From Carnegiea gigantea (taxonomy: Eukaryota > Streptophyta > Magnoliopsida > Caryophyllales > Cactaceae), in assembly GCA_029747015.1 (NCBI GenBank), contig JAKOGI010000438.1, forward strand, positions 248,001 through 312,000: a stretch of DNA of 64,000 nucleotides, read 5' to 3'. Every line of letters begins with the position of its first letter. The stretch's first letter is position 1. The position numbers were made by a program, and so were the translations under genes. Under the pieces are notes generated by a model. The model was not told where the DNA came from and ran no database searches. It was given only the letters and a program-made list of their open reading frames with translations. Shown one piece after another: positions 1-9,800 of this stretch.

Positions 1-2587
1 AAGAGAAGACGCCTTGCTATGATTGAACCAGAACCCAAGGCTGAACCTGGATGGAAAGAAACGGCACACGAGAGACCCTTAAGTGATTTTTTTTATCCTC
101 CACGCACCACTTTACCACCATGCTTTAACACACCTGAGGTAGGACCTAGACCTCATTACACTCAAATACTCCCTAAGTTCACTGGTTTAGAGGATGCATA
201 TTTGTTTTTTTTGAGAATTTGAAGAAGTATGTTTTATGATGCATTTCCCTAATATATCTATTGATGTGGTAAGAATGAAATTGATCCCGTTTACTTTAAA
301 AGATGTTGCTAAAAGATTGGTGTATACCTTCTAATTCTATTTCTACTTAGGATGACTTTGTTAAGTTATTCTTAAGCAATTATTTTCTCAATGCAAAGAC
401 GGTAAAATTAAGGAATGAAATCAATGAGTTTCTTCAATTAGAAAGGGAATCATTTCGGAAATACTTAGACAAGTTTAAGAATTTGTTGGCTAGTTTCCTC
501 ATCGTGCTTTAGAATACTAAGGGTGTGGCCCTTCCCCGGACCCTGCGTGAATGTGGGATACTTGTGCACCGGACTACACTTTTTAGAATAATCACATCTT
601 TGCCAAATTATTTATGAAGGATTTGACCAACAAACTCGAATCATGCTAAAGTCCATGTATCAAGGCAGCTTTCTTTCTAAAAGCATCACTGTTGCTTGCT
701 TAGAAAGTATGAAATTGCAATTAGAATAAAAAATTTTATTCTAATGCTTATTTCTTGAGTCTAATGAAAAATATTTCAAATTTAGCTTGGATAATAGCCT
801 TAGATTTGCAAATTTTTTGACCACAAAGAAACAAAAAAAGAATACTGAGTTAAGCTCCAAGCCAAGCACTATATATTCGAGCCCTAGCCTAAATCTTACA
901 GGCTCATTATCTTACAGGCTCAATGAGCTTCAAGCCAAGCTTTCTACCGACCGAGTCGGTCTGGCTGGACTCAGCTTGTTTACACCCCTACCACTTATTT
1001 ATTGGACAGGTCAGGTGAAATATGGTCTACCAAAGACCTAAGCATGACTCATTCTACCCTTACTTCAACCTAGGATAAAGAAATCACCTTAACTTTTCTT
1101 GGAATAGTGGACTAAATGTTGTAGTTCCTAACTCCTAACCTGGAGTGTTTCTTGGAAACAACTCCCAGCCTATCTCCCATGCTTATAATTCTTATTAAAG
1201 ACCGGCTTTTCAGGTAGTGTCTACGCAGCTAAACCACCACCTCTTAGTACTCAAATTCAACCTCCTCCTCTTGGTTATACTGACATTGATAAGATTGAGC
1301 GAAGAATTCATAGCAATGTGGATTGTGGAGAGGATGACTAATACCATTATAGAAAAGATGATGAGAATGATGAATAAACAATTTTCTCGATTAACATCTT
1401 CTGTTAAGGAGTCAGGTACTTTTCCTAGTCGAACAGAGGCGAACCCTAAGGGTTATGCCTCATCTTCTTCCTCTGGAGCCAACCCCAGTGAGAATATGAA
1501 GAAAGTGAATGCAATTATATTTCTTAGATCAAATCGAGAGATTGACAATCAAGTGAAAAATTCAAACAAAAACCTAAAGATACTCTCACACTTTCTTTCA
1601 AAATTCATCTTCTTCCTCTTCTTCTTCATATTGGTTCATCCGATAAGTCAAGGGATACTACAAGTAGTGTCCCCGGTGATTCTCCTAATGACTACCCTTC
1701 TGACCCATCTTGTGATCAAGAAAAGCCAAAGGAAAAGGACTATACTGGCACAATGGATCACTCATTTACCAAGGATTCTTCATCTCCTTCTGCTATTGAA
1801 CAAGTACATAAGCATGTACCTCCATTCCTCCATAGGCTGAAAAAGAAAAACCAAGCCGATGTTGATAAGATGAGAGAGACTTTCTCTCAAGCCAAAATCA
1901 ACATTCCTCTACTTGATGATATTCAACAGATGTTTCCTTATACTAGATTCTGAAGGATTTATGTACTACCAAGAGAGCCACTAGTGTTTTTAAGAAAGCT
2001 TTCTTAGCCTTTAGTCCTAATTCTATCATTTTCCATCAAATCACAGTGAAGTACAAAGATCCCGATTGCCCTACTATTTTCATAGTCATAGGGGACCAAC
2101 TCATTTATAGAGCGTTGCTTATCCTAGGGGCAATGTAGCATGAGACGCTAGGTCCCATTCATAGAGCGTTGCTTGACTTAGGGGCCAATGTCGTATGAAA
2201 GGCTATGATTAGTGTCAATTTATTACCCTTCACTAAGTATGAGAGTCTATGATCAGCTAAAACCTACCAAGATAGTCATTCAACTAGTTGATAAATCGAC
2301 CAAGTTGCCAGGGGTCTTATAGAGAATGTGTTGATTAAGGTGGGTGAATTTGTTAACCCAATAAACTTTGTTGTGCTCGAAACTGAAAAGGTAGCTAATA
2401 CTGCGAATCAGATTCCTGTCATTCTAGAGCATCCTTTCTTGGATACTATCAATGCTCTGATTAACTGGAGAATTAGAATGAAGAGACTGTCCTTGGTAAC
2501 ATGACCTTCGAGTTGAACATTTTTAGTTTCCAAAGACAGTCTTCTAGATTTGATGATATAATTTTTAATGATAACTACCTCTTTTGA
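1..2587 (+). pseudogene. Ty3/gypsy gag-protease remnant
   Basis: Conceptual translation in shifting frames gives plant Ty3/gypsy capsid (gag) sequence in roughly 100-720 (for example YTQILPKFTGLEDAY and FPNISIDVVRMKLIPF). After a poorly matching stretch (720-1200), the gag-protease linker and aspartic-protease region follow at about 1750-2540 (KMRETFSQAKINIPLLDDIQ; RALLDLGA-like residues near 2165; PVILEHPFLDT near 2420). Many stops and frameshifts break it, so it cannot encode a polyprotein. No reverse transcriptase, integrase or LTR is seen; the element runs off the left edge. Family knowledge places this arrangement in an Athila/Tat-like gypsy clade. The superfamily is fairly sure, the clade is not. 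The 720-1200 stretch may be a separate small insertion. Confidence 0.75.
2106..2213 (+). repeat. 54-bp direct duplication in the gypsy protease
   Basis: Two imperfect copies start with atagagcgttgctt at 2107 and 2161. They lie over the protease active-site region of the gypsy remnant, so the Asp-containing segment appears twice. This is a local tandem duplication in dead sequence. Confidence 0.7.
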
Positions 2588-2599
2588 CCTTGCTCTATT

Positions 2600-4068
2600 T
2601 GAAGCTAATATTTGTGGCCAGGTTTCTAGCAACATTTCTATTTCTTCGGCATGGGATTTTGTACTCTCACGAAGCTCACAGGGTTTATGTGATTTTGGAT
2701 ATTCATCCTACTTTAGCTTGTTTCAATCTTTCTAACAAGGTGGCCGCATCATCTTCTATGAGATGCATCATCTTCTATGAGCTTGCCTTGGTTCTTTGAG
2801 GAGAAGGACCAATCCCCCTCCTTAGTGGTTAATGCCCCGTCTTCTTTGTTCTCTATAGGTAATCAGTCAACACTTTCAGCTAATAATTGGGGCTTGGATT
2901 TATATGGTGTTGTTCCTTGTGAATTACCCCAGGACGTTGTTCATGATGCAATTGCAAATGAGTGTTAGCTCTCGCAATAATGCTCCTGTTTCCATATTGC
3001 GGGATAACACTGAAGAGCTTGTTGTGCATGAATGGCCGTTGGTACCAATGGGTAGCTGCTAAGGAGTTGATTATTTAGTAGCACCGCTCACAGTTGATTA
3101 CTCATTTTCATAGCCCTAGCAATTCCTTTTCGGTGGAAGATGTTTGGGATGGTGAGAACATTAACTCTGAGAATGCGTCCAAGTGGGTGGCCTCCAAACT
3201 TAAAAGCATTGTTGCCTGTATTGGGATGGCCTTCTCTAGTTATGAGCATAAGGTGATTCATCTACTATCTAGAATCGAGAATAGCAATGTTATGTCCAAG
3301 CCAAGTGTGCAGAGAACGCCACCATCTACCAGGAGGCAGAGGGAGCTTCGGAGACTTGAGTTTGGAGTCAAATATAATAAGTCATGTACTTCTTCTAGAG
3401 GGATGATGGTGCCTTATGTTCAAGTTTATCTCTTGGAATGTGAGGGGAATTAATGATCGTGACATTTGGGAATGTTGAGCTTTCTGATATTCGTAGCAGT
3501 TGGGGAAACTAGCCTGTTGGGTTCGCTGTTCTCTAGATGATAGGTTCAACAGGTGCAATTTTAGTTTTGTGGATAAAAGTTCTTTCCATTTGGTTTCCTC
3601 ATTGTGGAGAATTTTCGATCAGTTGCTTTTTGCAATTGGTTAATGGCAGCATCTCTTGGGCCTTTACTGGTGTTCATGGTCCACATGTTAGAGTTGACAA
3701 ACTAAGTATGTAGGATGAACTACGCCGTATTCGAGATGGTTGGTCTGGTCCTTGGTGCATAGGGTGAGATTTTAACGAAATTTTGCATCCTCAAGAAAAA
3801 GGAGCACAGGTGTTTGTCCTTCTAATGCAATGGTGGATTTCAGGATTTCATCGCCTTAATGGATCTTCCCTTGGGGGTGGCTTTACTTGGTCTAGGAGTG
3901 GAGATGAATCGGTATGTTCAAGGTTGGACTGCTTTCTTGTTTCGGGGAGAAATTTTTTCCAGACATGGTTCAAAAAAGGTTATCTAGACCTATTTCGGAT
4001 CACTTTCCTATTTGTCTTGAGATGACGAGGCTAGAAAGGGGTAAGACTCCTTTCAAGTTTGAGAATAT
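2600..4068 (+). pseudogene. LINE, 5' part: ORF1 tail and endonuclease
   Basis: This is the upstream part of a plant L1-type LINE. The 3' end of a gag-like ORF lies at about 3094-3420. The apurinic endonuclease domain opens near 3418 with KFISWNVRGINDRD. It continues in broken frames to its end at 3990-4068, with the SDHFPICLEM segment followed by KTPFKFENM. Stops and frameshifts are frequent and the usual QETKL segment is not readable. The exact 5' boundary against the gypsy remnant was not found. The element is cut at 4068 by a PIF/Harbinger insertion and resumes at 9801. It is dead. Confidence 0.75.
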
Positions 4069-4089
4069 GGGCCTGTTCTTTTCGTGGGT
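4069..4089 (+). repeat. PIF/Harbinger left terminal inverted repeat
   Basis: This 21-bp repeat starts gggcctgttc. It pairs with 9780-9800 in inverse complement with 20 of 21 positions matching (C/T difference at position 4). Confidence 0.95.
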
Positions 4090-4103
4090 AAATTAGATGA
4101 GTA

Positions 4104-4240
4104 AAAGGGTGAAGTAGGTTGAAGTAAGTTGAGATGGGTTGAAGTTGATAATTTTTTTTTAGGTGGGTTGAAATAGATTGAAGTAGGTTGAAGTGGGTTG
4201 AAGTGGCTTGAAGTTGGTATATTTTTTATATGGTGGGTTG
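4104..4240 (+). repeat. Left subterminal gggttgaagt repeats
   Basis: About ten degenerate copies of a 10-11-bp unit (gggttgaagt, aggttgaagt, agattgaagt) are interrupted by a T-run. Subterminal repeats in DNA transposons usually bind the transposase or ORF1 protein; that role here is inferred. Confidence 0.8.
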
Positions 4241-4259
4241 AAGTTGATTTAAAATTATG

Positions 4260-4665
4260 AAAATGTAATTAATATGTGATAATTAATATTTGGCATGTTT
4301 TTGTAATGGTATTAATTTTTTACATTTGTAAATTTGTAAAATTTTTAATTTTTTAATTTTTTAATTTTTAGATTTTTAAATTTTTAAATTTTTTATTTTT
4401 TAATTTTTTAATTTTTTATTTGTCTATTTTTAATTTGATTATTTTTTATTTTTATATGTTATTTTTTATTTGTTAATTATTTGTGTATTTTTTATTTATT
4501 CATTTTTTTGTTAACATATGTAATTATGTATTTAATTTCTTAATTATTAATTAAATTTTTACTAATAATTTGTTCACAGCAATTTTTTAATTAATTCTTA
4601 ATTTGTATTGAATTTGCAATATATGTTGTCATTTTTTAATTTTATTTTTTTATTAATGGATTATT
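4260..4665 (+). other. T-rich left arm of the PIF element, non-coding
   Basis: Low-complexity sequence of T-runs alternating with single A or AA (ttttttaattttttaatttt pattern). No gene is seen. It is compositionally complementary to the A-rich right arm (8440-9560), so single strands of the element could pair along these arms. Confidence 0.7.
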
Positions 4666-4770
4666 CTGTACGTTCATTTAATTTGAAATGGGAGGGAAAA
4701 AATTGAAAAATTTTCAGCTAACACACGACCTGCGTTGCCCAGCGAACCACGACCTGCTGCCATTGCTCCT

Positions 4771-5078
4771 TTGCTGCTTCCAGATCTGACCGGCCGACGG
4801 CTCCACCTCCACGCACCGACAGAGCACCCGCCGCCGACGTCTCCAGCCGGTACCGGCACCACAGACAGCCACAGTGTCGCCACCACCAGATCGCGTGACA
4901 AAAAGTTCGGTTAGGGTTTCGAGTTGCTGCTTCCAGAGCTGACCGGCCGACGGCTCCACCTCCACGCACCGACAGAGGACCACCCGCCGACGTCTCCGAC
5001 CGGTACCGACGCCACAGACCGCCACACTGTCGCCACCAGCACACACGTTACCTATAAGTTCGGTTACGGTTTTTGAGT
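4771..5078 (+). repeat. 153-bp GC-rich tandem duplication upstream of ORF1
   Basis: Two imperfect copies (4771-4923 and 4924-5078) both begin ttgctgcttccag and end near gttcggtta. They are rich in ccgacgtctcc and caccgacagag. The GC content contrasts sharply with the AT-rich arms. They lie about 0.5-0.8 kb upstream of ORF1, so they may be part of the element's leader or promoter. The long minus-strand open frames across it are translations of the repeat and have no family resemblance. Confidence 0.85.
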
Positions 5079-5268
5079 TCGATTTTCGATTTGGTTCATT
5101 TGTTAGTGTAATCAGTTGTAATTGTATTGGTTTGTTCTCAAATGATGCTCTGCACATATGATTGAACTGATTAGTGAATTGTTGAGCCAACTCCAACCAT
5201 TGTTGTGATAAATCCGAGTCAGTGAATTGAGTTGTCTGGTTTGAGTTGCGTGGGGAATACTGTCGAAA

Positions 5269-5391
5269 AACACGGCCTCAAATTTTGTGGTTTCAGTTAT
5301 GTGGTGGATTTGTCATGCTTCCAGTTAACGGTTGACAAACAGGGCCTCAAATTTTGTGGTTTCAGTTATGTAGTGGATTTGTCATGCTTGC
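5269..5391 (+). repeat. 69-bp tandem duplication in the PIF leader
   Basis: The segment ggcctcaaattttgtggttt recurs at 5274 and 5343 with long flanking identity, giving two copies of a 69-bp unit. Confidence 0.85.
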
Positions 5392-5619
5392 TAGTTGATT
5401 CCCAGCTCTGCTATGTTGTGTTTGAGTGGTTTGGTGTATTGCTTGTTAAATTTGTTGTTTCGTGGACTGAAGGATTGGGTACACCTTGGAATTTCTGCTT
5501 TGTTCTTGTGTGGTGATGGAAATATGATTTACAAAATTGACAGTGATGATCCATTTTCATTGTGTATGTGTTTTGTGGCCTGACCATGGAATGTTCATGG
5601 GTATAGAAAATTGAATGTG

Positions 5620-6425
5620 ATGGCTGCTTCTGGAAAAAAATCAGCTAATTGGACAAACAGGGACGATGAGAAGTTGTTGGATGTTCTGATTGAACAAAGA
5701 GCACAAGGAGCAGTTAAGTTTGAGTGGAGTTTAGTGAGGGTGATGTTGAAAAATGAGGGGATTCATAAGGAGAGCGTCCAAATCAAAAACCGTTGTAATG
5801 ATTTACGAAAGAAGTTGGGAGCTTGGGAATATCTTATAGGTAGAACAGGGTTGGGTGTTGATTACACGACTGGGACTGTGGATGTGTCCGACTCAGCTTG
5901 ACAAGAATTGCTTGAGGTAAATGACATACACTTGTAGAAGTTTTTTGATATTATATAACATCGTTGTTCGGAATTGTAATATGAAACATTGATTTGTGTT
6001 ATGGTGTGCAGAGATATGGTGGCAAGTATAAATCGTTCTGGAAGAAGATGCCTGCGAACTTGGACAAGACGAAATCCGCATTCCACGGGAAGCAGGCGAC
6101 AGGGAAAATAAGCTTTGCTCCTGGGATGGTTGGTTTCCCTAGCAATCAAACCCAACGGTCAAAGGAAAAGGCGATTGATGTCGTCGAACATGTCGGTGAC
6201 AGTGACGAAACGAATGAGGATGGATCCGATAACGATATCGAATGCTTTTGTGCGGAGGAAAGTCGATCTCCACCAAAGACTGTTCACAGCTCTCGCAAGC
6301 GAAAAAGTGAAGGCGGGACTTCCAGCGATGGCAAACGGCAAGCGCTTCTCAACTGGTTAGCGAGAGAAGAGGAGGTCAACCAAGCCCTTGCTTTTCTCCG
6401 CATGAGGGAGAAGGGAAAGCAATAA
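5620..6425 (+). pseudogene. PIF ORF1, Myb/SANT-like DNA-binding protein
   Basis: Exon 1 (5620-5916) encodes MAASGKKSANWTN and a trihelix-like Myb/SANT domain (WTNRDDEKLLDVL, IKNRCNDLRKKLG). A canonical intron (GT at 5917, AG at 6010-6011) joins in phase to exon 2 (6012-6425). Exon 2 carries RYGGKYKSFWKKMP, a serine/acid-rich linker and a basic C terminus (LAREEEVNQALAFLRMREKG). The total would be 236 residues. One in-frame TGA at 5899-5901 interrupts the end of the Myb domain, at a point where relatives usually have tryptophan, so a G-to-A change is likely. In this superfamily ORF1 binds the element ends and helps the transposase. The ATG at 5620 is the first in frame and was chosen over the upstream TTG. 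Confidence 0.85.
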
Positions 6426-6866
6426 CCATCCCTTACGAAGCAGGTGCAGGCACGACTGAAGCAACATCCCAAAGTTTCTACCATGGGAACGGATTTCATA
6501 TGGAGTGTGATGGACTACATCCATCAAAAAAAGGAAGAAAATCTTTTCTTGTATTTGGATGATGAGTTTGTGGTCAGATACATCAAATCAAGAGGGTTTT
6601 GCATCTGACTTTGTAAGCGGATTGGAGTATGTATGCCTTTATTTTCTTGTGTGTTGTTATGTTTGGAGTTTGTCTGCATTAACAGTAGGTAGTGATAGAC
6701 ATGTTCCTTGGTTTGGTTTGGATAACATTGTTGTTGTCTTTTCATTTTCTGTTGTTGTATGTATACTTGATTTTATCGTTGTATGCAGAGGAACAACATG
6801 TTATGTGGCAAGTATAATTTCCTTGTGCTTCAGCTCGCTTATTGTTGTGTGCTGATATGATGTAGA
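6426..6866 (+). other. Spacer between the two PIF genes
   Basis: T- and G-rich spacer between the ORF1 stop and the transposase ATG. It probably contains the ORF1 3' end and the transposase promoter/leader. No gene is recognised; the short open frames show no family features. Confidence 0.5.
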
Positions 6867-8275
6867 ATGGATGAGCATGACTGTACAATGGATAAGGAGG
6901 ATTGTACAAAGGATGAGGTGGAAGACCAAGCTATTGACACTGCTATCGGTTACACCCTAGAACGTTATCTTGCGGACCGACCTCGCTCCACTTTCAAAGA
7001 AAGAATGCCAAGAGCAATTGGTGGGGAGAGTGGGGCGCAGTATATACATAGATTATTGAGCGGGAATCGTCCAGACTTGTGTCGTAAAGTTCTTCGCCTC
7101 GAAAAAGATGCTTTCACACATCTTGTTAGCGTATTCATAGAGAGAGGTTCATTGGAAAAGGGTCATTTTGTTAAAGCTGCCGAAATAGTTGCAATGACGT
7201 TGTCTAGGTTGGCAAGAGGGGCTAGCTATTGGGAGGTTGAAGATCGCTTTCAGCATTCCCTATCAACAATAGGCAAATATCATAAACAAGTACTCCATGA
7301 TCTAGTGCAATTGTCTTCTGATATTGTTAGGCCATACCAAAGTCAAGATGAAGTGCCTGCTGAAATTCTCCAGAAGAAAGGCTTCTATTGGCCATTTTTT
7401 AAGGTATGCTGTGAACCTTCGCACACACTTTAACATGTTCTTCTCATTCAACATAAATGTGAAAACACACTTAAGTTGTTATTCTCTGTTGAAGGACTAC
7501 ATTGGGGCGTTAGATGGGACGCATATTCAATGCGTAGTAGGAGATGCTAGTGGCCAACAATTTCGAAATCGTAAAGGCCGAAAGAGTTGGAACATTTTAT
7601 GTGTCGTTTCTTTTGACATGATGTTTACATATGTGAATGTTGGCTGGGAAGGAAGCTCCCACGATCTACGTGTGTTGAAGGATAGTTTGAGTCAGCGTAA
7701 ATTTCATTTCCCTCATCCTGAACCAGGTACTAACATATTCATTGTCGTGTTTTTAAGTAATTTGATTCATTATAAACCAAAATTCATGTGGTGTCTTTCT
7801 CTTACATACTCCAACAGAAAAATATTATTTGGTGGATTCTGCGTATCCAAATACGACAGGGTATTTGGCTCATTATTCAGGGATGAGTGTTCGCTACCAC
7901 ATTCCCGAATTCATAAGCGGCCGGCGATGCAGCCATGGGCCACAAGGCATTGAAGAAGAGTTTAACTGTTGGCATTCCTCTTTACGTGAAGTAGTGGAGC
8001 AAACATTTGGTGTTCTGAAGAACACTTGGAAGATTTTGGATGACAGGATGCCTCAAATGAGTTTAGAATCACAAATAGAAATTGTTATTACAGCATGTAC
8101 ACTCCACAATTTCATCCGTCTGCATGAGAAGGGGATGCAAATCTCACCAAGGTCGTTATGCGCTGCTCCGACGCCAGCTGTTAACCTATTCGATCAGGAT
8201 GCTAAGAATGCCATGAAAGAAATTAGGAATCAAATAGCGAATGAAATTTGGGCTTCTCATTCCACCAGAAATTAA
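6867..8275 (+). CDS. PIF/Harbinger DDE transposase (HARBI1-like)
   Basis: Three exons join in frame to 408 residues: 6867-7403, 7495-7726 and 7818-8275. Both introns are GT-AG (7404-7494, phase 0; 7727-7817, phase 1). The N-terminal half holds the helix-turn-helix region (TLSRLARGASYWEVEDRF, then STIGKYHKQV). The catalytic triad of the DDE_4 nuclease is visible: Asp in GALDGTH (7513-7515), Asp in YYLVDSAYP (7835-7837) and Glu in VVEQTFG (7997-7999). The usual LHNFIR segment comes near the C terminus. No internal stop or frameshift is seen, so the protein could be functional, although ORF1 next to it has a nonsense codon. It cuts and rejoins DNA at the element's inverted repeats. The start is the first ATG in frame (MDEHDC). 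Confidence 0.9.
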
Positions 8276-8439
8276 ATGGTTGTGAAGGTAGAACAGATAG
8301 GTGCTCGTATGTTTACGTCGCTTAATATGTGCGATGCGTTGCTGTAATCATTTCCATATCTACGTGCATTTCATCATCTTTCTGTCACGTTTGCAAATTG
8401 CAGTTAGTTACTGATTCCCGAAGGTATTAATTTTGCACA

Positions 8440-9560
8440 TGACGCACAAAGTTTAAAAAAAATATTGATAGTGTAAACAGTACGAACACTTCAAATAAGC
8501 TGTCACAAAATTATAAAACTGAATACGAAGCACAAACACAGACATACAAAATAACATAATAACAAATAAAATGTTATAAAATTATTACAGTCACCCATTT
8601 TCACCCGAACGCTTTGTTTTTGGATTAAAAATTTATCAAATTAAAAACTACAATTACATACATATAATTATAAAATTACAGACATAAAAAAATAACTTCC
8701 ACACAAATAAAAATTACACAAGTAAACACAAAATAAACACAACGTAACAATTCAATAAATAACAAAATAAAAAATTTGAACAACAAAAATTACAACCAAA
8801 AATTAATTACAAATACCCAGATACAAACATAAAAAATCTAAAATTATGTACAAAAATAAAAAATAACAAATTAAAAAATGAAAAAATTGAAAACAACAAA
8901 ACATAATATATAAAATAAAAATTCGAAAATAAAAAATACAAACATAAAAAATAAAAAATTTAAATACAAAAAATTAAATATAAAAAATTAAATAGATACA
9001 TATAAAATAAAAACTAAACAACAAAAAATTACAAAATAAAAAATAAAAATATAAAAAATAAAAAATTGTAAAAAATATAAAAATTAAAATCCAAAAAATG
9101 AAACAATTTAAAAACCTAAATACAAAAATAAAAAATACACAAATTAAATAAAAAATAAAAACCCCAAAAGAGTAAAAAATAATACAAAATACAAAATAAA
9201 AAATACAAAATTAAAAAATTTAAAATCACAAAAATATAAAAATTTCAAAACCTAAATACAAAAAGTAAAAAATAAGAAAATTAAATAAAAAAGTAAAGAA
9301 AAAACTAAAAAAAATTAAATACAAAAAAACAATTACAAAATTAAAAAATTAAAAATAAAAATTAAATACGAAAAATTAAAAATAAAATTAAAAAAACTCA
9401 AAAAATTAAAAAAATTAACAAATAAAAAATAAAAAATAAAAAAATTAAATAGAAAAAATTAAATTTTAAAAATTAAAAATTTAAAAATTTTTAAATCGAA
9501 AACTAAAAAAATACAAAAATACAAAAATAAAACAATTCCAAAGTATGATAATTTATAAAA
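8440..9560 (+). other. A-rich right arm of the PIF element, non-coding
   Basis: More than 1 kb of low-complexity sequence dominated by aaaaat/aaataaaa/attaaa motifs, with no gene on either strand. 8276-8440 is the transposase 3' flank. The composition mirrors the T-rich left arm. Confidence 0.75.
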
Positions 9561-9640
9561 AAAGTAGTACAGCGAACTTTTTGGTGCAAGAATAATTAAA
9601 TCTCACATGATACTATACAAATTATTAAAATTATGAAGGG

Positions 9641-9775
9641 GGTGGGTTGAAGTTGGTTGAAGTTGGTTGAGATAAGTTAAAGTGGGTTGAAATTGGTTTT
9701 TTTTTTTCCAAGTGGGTTGAAGTAGATTGAAATAGGTTGAAGTGGGTTGAAGTGGATTGAGGTTGGTAAATGACA
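9641..9775 (+). repeat. Right subterminal gggttgaagt repeats
   Basis: The same degenerate 10-11-bp unit as at the left end, again interrupted by a T-run. The G-rich version is on the plus strand at both ends, so the two clusters are direct rather than inverted relative to each other. Confidence 0.8.
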
Positions 9776-9779
9776 AATG

Positions 9780-9800
9780 ACCCACGAAAAGAACAGACCC
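9780..9800 (-). repeat. PIF/Harbinger right terminal inverted repeat
   Basis: This is the inverse partner of 4069-4089. It is followed directly by the second TAT target copy at 9801-9803. Confidence 0.95.

Larger units (their letters stand above)
4069..9800 (+). mobile_element. PIF/Harbinger DNA transposon, 5732 bp
   Basis: The element is bounded by 21-bp terminal inverted repeats (4069-4089 and 9780-9800, one mismatch). It is flanked by a 3-bp target duplication, TAT (4066-4068 and 9801-9803). It carries the two genes typical of the superfamily on the plus strand: a Myb/SANT-like ORF1 (5620-6425) and a DDE transposase with two introns (6867-8275). Both ends have short subterminal repeats, a T-rich left arm and a long A-rich right arm. 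The host site is the LINE endonuclease/linker region. Deleting the element with one TAT restores the LINE reading frame across the site, which confirms the boundaries and shows it arrived after the LINE. TAT is a slight departure from the usual TWA target. Confidence 0.95.

Noticed and set aside
1217..1840. 207-codon plus-strand open frame as an intact gene
   Set aside because: It sits in the gypsy gag-protease linker but in the wrong frame for most of its length; the family-like residues are found in the neighbouring frame, so it is a shadow of the decayed element.
4674..5196. Three overlapping minus-strand open frames up to 160 codons
   Set aside because: They arise from the 153-bp GC-rich duplication. 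The protein is internally duplicated and resembles no family, and the plus-strand element genes explain the region.
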